This document shows positions 60,367 to 64,000 of a stretch of DNA of 64,000 nt, piece by piece (positions within the stretch are counted from its first letter, which is position 1; each line of letters starts with the position of its first letter). Source of the stretch: Bacillota bacterium. Lineage in GTDB: Bacteria; Bacillota; Clostridia; Christensenellales; SZUA-584. Under the pieces are notes generated by a model, which saw only the letters and a program-made list of their open reading frames with translations, did no database searches and was not told the DNA's origin. Location of the stretch: contig JAEYPS010000017.1 in assembly GCA_023410475.1 (NCBI GenBank), positions 1-64,000 on the forward strand. The letters run 5' to 3'. The position numbers and the translations under genes are program-made.

Positions 60367-61217
60367 TTAAGAGCCTCTTCGATAGCAACCGGCTTTGAGA
60401 TTATCACCATAACCTCTTCTAGATGATTGAAATCCACCCACGGCGTAACGACCGCCTCGTTTTTCATGCCGTTGCTGCTGGTGGTAACTTCAGTCACTTC
60501 ACCTACCGGTATGCCTTTGGGAAACTCACCCGCAAGCCCCGAAGTTATTACCTTGTCACCCGGCACGAGGTCGGCGTCGAGCGGAAGGAAACCCAGTGTC
60601 AGCACGGCCTCTCCCTCGTCGCCCGTCGATACCGTTCCTTTGAGCATGCCATGGTCCCTTGTCCTCTCAACAATGGCGGAAACCCCGCTCATGGAGTCGA
60701 CAATGGTCATAATGCGGCTCCAGCCCGCCCCCACGTCCACCACTCTGCCTACAAGGCCATCGCCGTTAATAACGGGCATATTGACCTCTATACCGCTCGT
60801 TATACCCCTGTTGATAACAAATACGTTGAACCAGTGGCCGGGGGCCTTATATATTACTCTCGCGGTGAGATATTCTAAGTTTTCGGTAGACGTATCAAAG
60901 CTAAGCAGCTTGGCCAGCCGCTCGTTCTCTCTTTTAACTTCGTTGTAATCCTGAAGCTGGCCTTCAAGCTCAGCGACTCTTGCTCTTAAATCAGCGTTCT
61001 CCGTCTGCAGATCCGCTCCGGAAAATATACGCGAGAAAAAATCGGATATCGCGCCTGTCGCAGAATACAGAGCGCTCTGCACTGGGGAAAGAATGCTCCC
61101 GACTATGCTTTCGGCTCCGGACATATTATTCGTGCCAGCCGTCAAAACAAGCAAAACAAACAGTATAATGACGGTGATTATAGTTACCATTAAAGGCCTG
61201 TTTCGCCATATAGGCAT
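60363..61217 (-). CDS. mreC: Rod shape-determining protein MreC
   Basis: A 284-residue protein: one N-terminal membrane helix (about 9-27), a coiled coil (LQTENADLRARVAELEGQLQ) at about 68-100, then the beta-barrel-type MreC domain with APGHWFNVFVINRGITSGIE, MPVINGDGLVGRVVDVGAGW and VITSGLAGEFPKGIPVGEVT. It organises elongation-phase peptidoglycan synthesis outside the membrane. ATG at 61217 after GAGGGCAAGCCAATT; the longer in-frame extension to 61376 lacks an RBS and would precede the membrane helix with a non-family sequence. Confidence 0.92.
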   Translation of the reverse strand: MPIWRNRPLMVTIITVIILFVLLVLTAGTNNMSGAESIVGSILSPVQSALYSATGAISDFFSRIFSGADLQTENADLRARVAELEGQLQDYNEVKRENERLAKLLSFDTSTENLEYLTARVIYKAPGHWFNVFVINRGITSGIEVNMPVINGDGLVGRVVDVGAGWSRIMTIVDSMSGVSAIVERTRDHGMLKGTVSTGDEGEAVLTLGFLPLDADLVPGDKVITSGLAGEFPKGIPVGEVTEVTTSSNGMKNEAVVTPWVDFNHLEEVMVIISKPVAIEEALK

Positions 61218-61331
61218 AATTGGCTTGCCCTCGTTTCCCTTAAATGCTGCGTTTGATATTATATCATAAATCATAGGTTTGTAAAACAACGGCCATAATA
61301 TGTTAACATACGTTGTAATAAAGAATGCTTC

Positions 61332-61370
61332 TTGACTTAGAAGCCCTGCTGTTATAGTATTTTCTAAGTC
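61332..61370 (+). promoter_or_regulatory. Promoter with 9-bp inverted repeat
   Basis: TTGACT (61332-61337) and TATAGT (61353-61358), spacing 15. A perfect inverted repeat GACTTAGAA (61334-61342) and TTCTAAGTC (61362-61370) encloses the -10 box, so a repressor site is plausible, possibly also affecting mreC, which reads the other way. Confidence 0.5.
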
Positions 61371-61399
61371 AGCCAAGCCAAAACACTAAGGAGCATGAT

Positions 61400-62323
61400 A
61401 TGATCTCTTTTACCGCGGAAGATACGCATCAGGGCAAAAACATCGTTGAGCTTCTGCAGGAGACGTATCCCGATTTTTCACAAAAAGAGCTTTTAGACGC
61501 ATTAAAGAGAGGCCTCATAACTGTTAACGGGGAGCAGGCTCACCGCCGAGTAAAGCTTTCCGCCAAAGACAGCATACGAATATATCTCACAAGCGACGCC
61601 GCAGGCTTAGCGCTCAGGCCAAATATCATATATCAGGATCACAATATTGTTATAGCGGACAAGCCCGCAGGGCTTGCGTCAGTTTCGGACACCGGTCCCA
61701 GCGCTATATCGATGGTCGAAGAAATTATGAGGCAGCGCGGCGAATACAGTCTGCAGGCGCTTATGGTTCCGTACATTATTTATCCCCTCGAAAAATACGT
61801 AAGCGGGCTTTTGATACTGGCAAAACACGAGAGCGTTTACCTGTTTCTTGCCGAAGCTATCGCGCAGCGCCGCATAGCAAGGCATTACGTCTGTGCTGTC
61901 GCGGGAAAGGCCAAGGAAAAAGATGAGCTCTTGGCATACCATCTTCATAAAAAATCAAAGACGAGTGTGCGCATACTCAAAAATCAAAACAAGTACGCAA
62001 AGCCTATTGTTACTCGATACAGATCGTTAGCCCTGGGAGATGAGCTTTCTTTGATTTGCGCAAGGCCCATAACAAATTATATGCATCAGGTAAGGGCGCA
62101 TCTTGCGTTTGAGAAGCTCCCTGTTATCGGCGACAGTGTATACGGCAGCGAAAGGATAAACAAGAGGTTGAAGTCAGACCACATAGCTTTATGGCTCAAA
62201 ACTTTAGTATTTGAAACAGGCACAAGTCATGAATACGCATACCTCAACGGCAAAACGTTTGAATCGTCTTATCACAGCTTTCCCAAATGCGTTTACGACG
62301 CCGGTCTGCTTGAAGCCCACTGA
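61400..62323 (+). CDS. RluA-family pseudouridine synthase-like protein lacking catalytic Asp
   Basis: A 307-residue protein with an S4-like N-terminal part (QKELLDALKRGLITVNGEQA) and an RluA-type core. NIIYQDHNIVIADKPAGL is motif I. Motif II, normally HRLDxxTSG, reads YPLEKYVSGLLILAK, so His, Arg and the nucleophilic Asp are all replaced (Asp by Glu). NYMHQVRAHLAFEKLPVIGD is motif III and is intact. Either a binding-only paralog or an enzyme of altered chemistry. AAGGAGCATGAT before ATG. Confidence 0.8.
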   Translation: MISFTAEDTHQGKNIVELLQETYPDFSQKELLDALKRGLITVNGEQAHRRVKLSAKDSIRIYLTSDAAGLALRPNIIYQDHNIVIADKPAGLASVSDTGPSAISMVEEIMRQRGEYSLQALMVPYIIYPLEKYVSGLLILAKHESVYLFLAEAIAQRRIARHYVCAVAGKAKEKDELLAYHLHKKSKTSVRILKNQNKYAKPIVTRYRSLALGDELSLICARPITNYMHQVRAHLAFEKLPVIGDSVYGSERINKRLKSDHIALWLKTLVFETGTSHEYAYLNGKTFESSYHSFPKCVYDAGLLEAH

Positions 62324-62685
62324 GGTCAAGTTGCGCACAAACGTGTAACATTAGGTATATACGGTTGGACGAAGCGCGTTTATCTGCGCAATTTATATAA
62401 ATTATTATGGGGTTTCTTCACTATTTTTGTCAAAACTATATACAACATTGATGATATGTGTGATATTATACTGTCTAGTATGTATACAGTACAGACACGG
62501 TAACAGACAGCATATGACATGTCTGTGTGATTAACACTAGATATATAATAATTGTTATACTTAGTCGTGTGATGTTTTTTCGGTTTATTGAATCCGTTTA
62601 GCAAGAAGATTAGTTATTCGGGTTTATAAGCCTGTGTCTTTTAGGTTGCAGGAATAACAGCATATATCAATAGTAGGGGGGGCGT
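62324..62685. other. AT-rich intergenic region with small repeats
   Basis: 362 bases without a supported gene. It contains ACTGT...ACAGT around 62470-62495, and CAGACA...TGTCTG around 62503-62525 as spaced inverted repeats, and several TATAAT-like boxes. Probably the promoter region of the Spo0E-like gene. A minus-strand ORF here is very AT-rich and has no RBS, so I do not call it. Confidence 0.3.
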
Positions 62686-62940
62686 ATGCGTTTCGCGGAT
62701 TCCGGTAATGTTGACAGTGGATGCTATTCAATAATCAATAAACAGGAAAGACAGCAGCTCAGAGAACAACTTTTGAGAGAGCAAAAAAAACTGGAAGAAA
62801 TGGTGCTCGACTCAATGATAAGAGGCCGCATCAATTTGGGTGAAAACATAAGTATCTTAAAGCAGAGCTGCAAGCTCGATAAGCTTATAGTAGACGATAT
62901 GATCCATCGCGAGATCGAAGACACAGTCTCCGATAAATAG
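62686..62940 (+). CDS. Spo0E-like aspartyl-phosphate phosphatase
   Basis: An 84-residue, largely helical protein. A Gln/Glu/Arg-rich first helix (INKQERQQLREQLLREQKKL) is followed by a second helix with ILKQSCKLDKLIVDDMI, which matches the Spo0E signature S-Q-x-L-D-x-L-I-x-x-Y except that Gln is Cys and the Tyr is not kept. Spo0E proteins remove phosphate from Spo0A~P and delay sporulation. RBS GGGGGGGC before ATG. Next gene is a PAS-SpoIIE phosphatase, also regulatory. Confidence 0.6.
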   Translation: MRFADSGNVDSGCYSIINKQERQQLREQLLREQKKLEEMVLDSMIRGRINLGENISILKQSCKLDKLIVDDMIHREIEDTVSDK

Positions 62941-63039
62941 CGCCCGCGCAAGATTCAGCTCTTTGGCATAAAGCTCTAGGAGCGTTGGTTTTGTTTTGTC
63001 GGCAAAGATAAAAGATATAATATATTAGGGGTTGGGGTT

Positions 63040-64000
63040 ATGCCAAAAGTCAAGACGTTTTCACCGGACGCATTATCGGCAGCCGTGCTCGATAATATAC
63101 CTGACATGGTACGCGTTATCGACGAAGACGGACGTGTTCTTTATGCGAACAGCATGTTTAAATCAAAGCTCGGATATATCGAGGGCGATACGTGCCTTAA
63201 GGTTCCGGGAGCGGCGAAAAACTGCGATAACTGTATCGCACTAAAATGTATCAAAGAACAGCGAACCTATACGACCGTGTCAAGGGTAAAGGGCAGGGTG
63301 TATTCTATAAGCGCGGGGCCCGTTGATTATAATGACGCCGGATACGCACTCGAAATCTTCCGTGACATAACTCAGGAACAAAATCTAAAAGACAAACTGA
63401 TGTCGAACAACTCGCGCATGATGAACGACCTTGAAGTCGCGCGCAGCCTTCAGCTCTCGATACTTCGCCACAATTTGCCGCAGATAGACGGATACCGTTT
63501 TTGCGCCGAGTTTTTGCCCTGCGAGGCGCTCGGCGGCGACATGTACGACTGTTTCCTCACGCGTGACGGACGCTTAATAATGTATATCGCGGACGTATCC
63601 GGGCACGGCGTGATGCCCGCCATGCTTACGGTATATCTTCGGCAGGAGATGTTCGCGCAATGCAAGGCTCCGGGTGTAACTCCTTCCGAGGTGCTCTGCA
63701 ACATACAAAGCTCGTTTGAAGACCTCAACACAGAGGAAAGCATATACATAACGATATTCATTCTCGCGATTGACCCCGCGACCGGCAGCATAGTTTACGC
63801 AAACGCCGGCCACAGCGTTCCTCCGCTTATAGCGGGCAGGCGCGGTGTAAGAGAGCTGTTTCTCCCCGGCACGCCTATATGCAGATGGGCAGGCTATTAT
63901 GAGCGTGAAGAGATGAGCGACACACTTAAAAAAGGCGAGAAGCTTTTCCTCTATACCGACGGCCTTGACGGCATACACACCGGGCAAACGTCGAACGAAA
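63040..64000 (+). CDS. PAS-SpoIIE (RsbU-type) serine phosphatase, cut by window end
   Basis: A partial protein of 320 codons in the window, still open at 64000. ATG at 63040 after GGGGTTGGGGTT. Residues 10-115 form a PAS-like sensor (LDNIPDMVRVIDEDGRVLYA) with a cysteine cluster CDNCIALKC that may bind a cofactor or zinc. Then comes a linker helix (MMNDLEVARSLQLSILRHNL), and the PP2C/SpoIIE phosphatase domain with LGGDMYDCFLTRDGRLIMYI, ADVSGHGVMPAMLTVYLRQE and YANAGHSVPPLI, holding the metal-binding Asp residues. It probably dephosphorylates an anti-anti-sigma factor. Confidence 0.88.
   Translation, partial: MPKVKTFSPDALSAAVLDNIPDMVRVIDEDGRVLYANSMFKSKLGYIEGDTCLKVPGAAKNCDNCIALKCIKEQRTYTTVSRVKGRVYSISAGPVDYNDAGYALEIFRDITQEQNLKDKLMSNNSRMMNDLEVARSLQLSILRHNLPQIDGYRFCAEFLPCEALGGDMYDCFLTRDGRLIMYIADVSGHGVMPAMLTVYLRQEMFAQCKAPGVTPSEVLCNIQSSFEDLNTEESIYITIFILAIDPATGSIVYANAGHSVPPLIAGRRGVRELFLPGTPICRWAGYYEREEMSDTLKKGEKLFLYTDGLDGIHTGQTSNE

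Noticed and set aside
62380..62604. Minus-strand ORF of 74 codons in the AT-rich gap.
   Set aside because: No RBS, biased composition, overlaps repeats and promoter-like boxes.
1..64000. Search by eye for CRISPR arrays, insertion sequences, tRNA and rRNA genes.
   Set aside because: No regularly spaced repeats, transposase genes or tRNA-like T-arms were seen other than tmRNA. A scan with dedicated tools would be decisive.

Overview
The window reads as a chromosomal segment of an anaerobic, endospore-forming member of the Clostridia (Firmicutes). Sporulation-linked genes are spread along it: an alpha/beta small acid-soluble spore protein, a BofA-family protein, SpoIIID, RicT (YaaT), a Spo0E-like protein and a PAS-SpoIIE phosphatase. 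Anaerobic traits include an 8-cysteine ferredoxin, a radical SAM protein and a giant BadF/HgdC-type acyl-CoA dehydratase activase. Ribosome binding sites are strong (GGAGG type), GTG and TTG starts are common, and ATA isoleucine codons are frequent. I saw no tRNA, rRNA, CRISPR array, transposase or phage module; the only clear RNA gene is ssrA (tmRNA), on the minus strand next to smpB and rnr.

Layout. 0-10 kb: small stand-alone genes (YmaF-like, DUF2935, DUF4037, LysE exporter, methyltransferase, PlsC-like acyltransferase, GNAT, YkuD lipoprotein, two paralogous lipoproteins). 10-15 kb: a minus-strand cluster with a methyltransferase, a membrane-anchored propeller-like protein split by an in-frame TAA, a GNAT-SH3 fusion and an alpha/alpha-toroid protein. 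15-20.4 kb: three tandem Na/Pi-cotransporter (NptA/PhoU) paralogs, each preceded by a 15-16 codon leader ORF with its own Shine-Dalgarno that overlaps the main start codon. 20.5-26 kb: the intact paralog of the split protein, a small gene with an in-frame TAG, a CBO0543-like protein, a SASP gene, DUF554 and a frameshifted flavodoxin-like gene. 25.9-31.5 kb: ssrA-smpB-rnr-secG, BofA-like, fba, DUF3842. 32-34 kb: mnmA and a NUDIX gene. 34-39 kb: an ABC exporter operon with two permeases, an ATPase and an unknown membrane-anchored protein, next to the debris of a further permease. 39-42 kb: bactofilin with two related membrane proteins, one carrying NlpC/P60. 43-47.5 kb: a tightly overlapping operon (Orn/Lys/Arg decarboxylase-like protein, HAD, tmk, holB, ricT) followed by ferredoxin. 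48-52.6 kb: radical SAM, spoIIID, a trio of small membrane proteins, an epimerase. 52.7-57 kb: the activase. 57-58.4 kb: a structured leader region and a DapB-like gene. 58.5-62.3 kb: GNAT, mreD, mreC and an RluA-like protein without the catalytic aspartate. 62.7-64 kb: Spo0E-like protein and a PAS-SpoIIE phosphatase cut by the window end.

The clearest unexplained signals are the conserved leader ORFs in front of the triplicated phosphate transporters, two genes whose homology continues in frame through a stop codon, and a roughly 570-base region before the DapB-like gene with two related hairpins showing a compensatory base pair, direct repeats and a 10-bp inverted repeat. No dramatic new defence or mobile system was recognised. 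Several frame disruptions could be sequence errors and need checking against reads.
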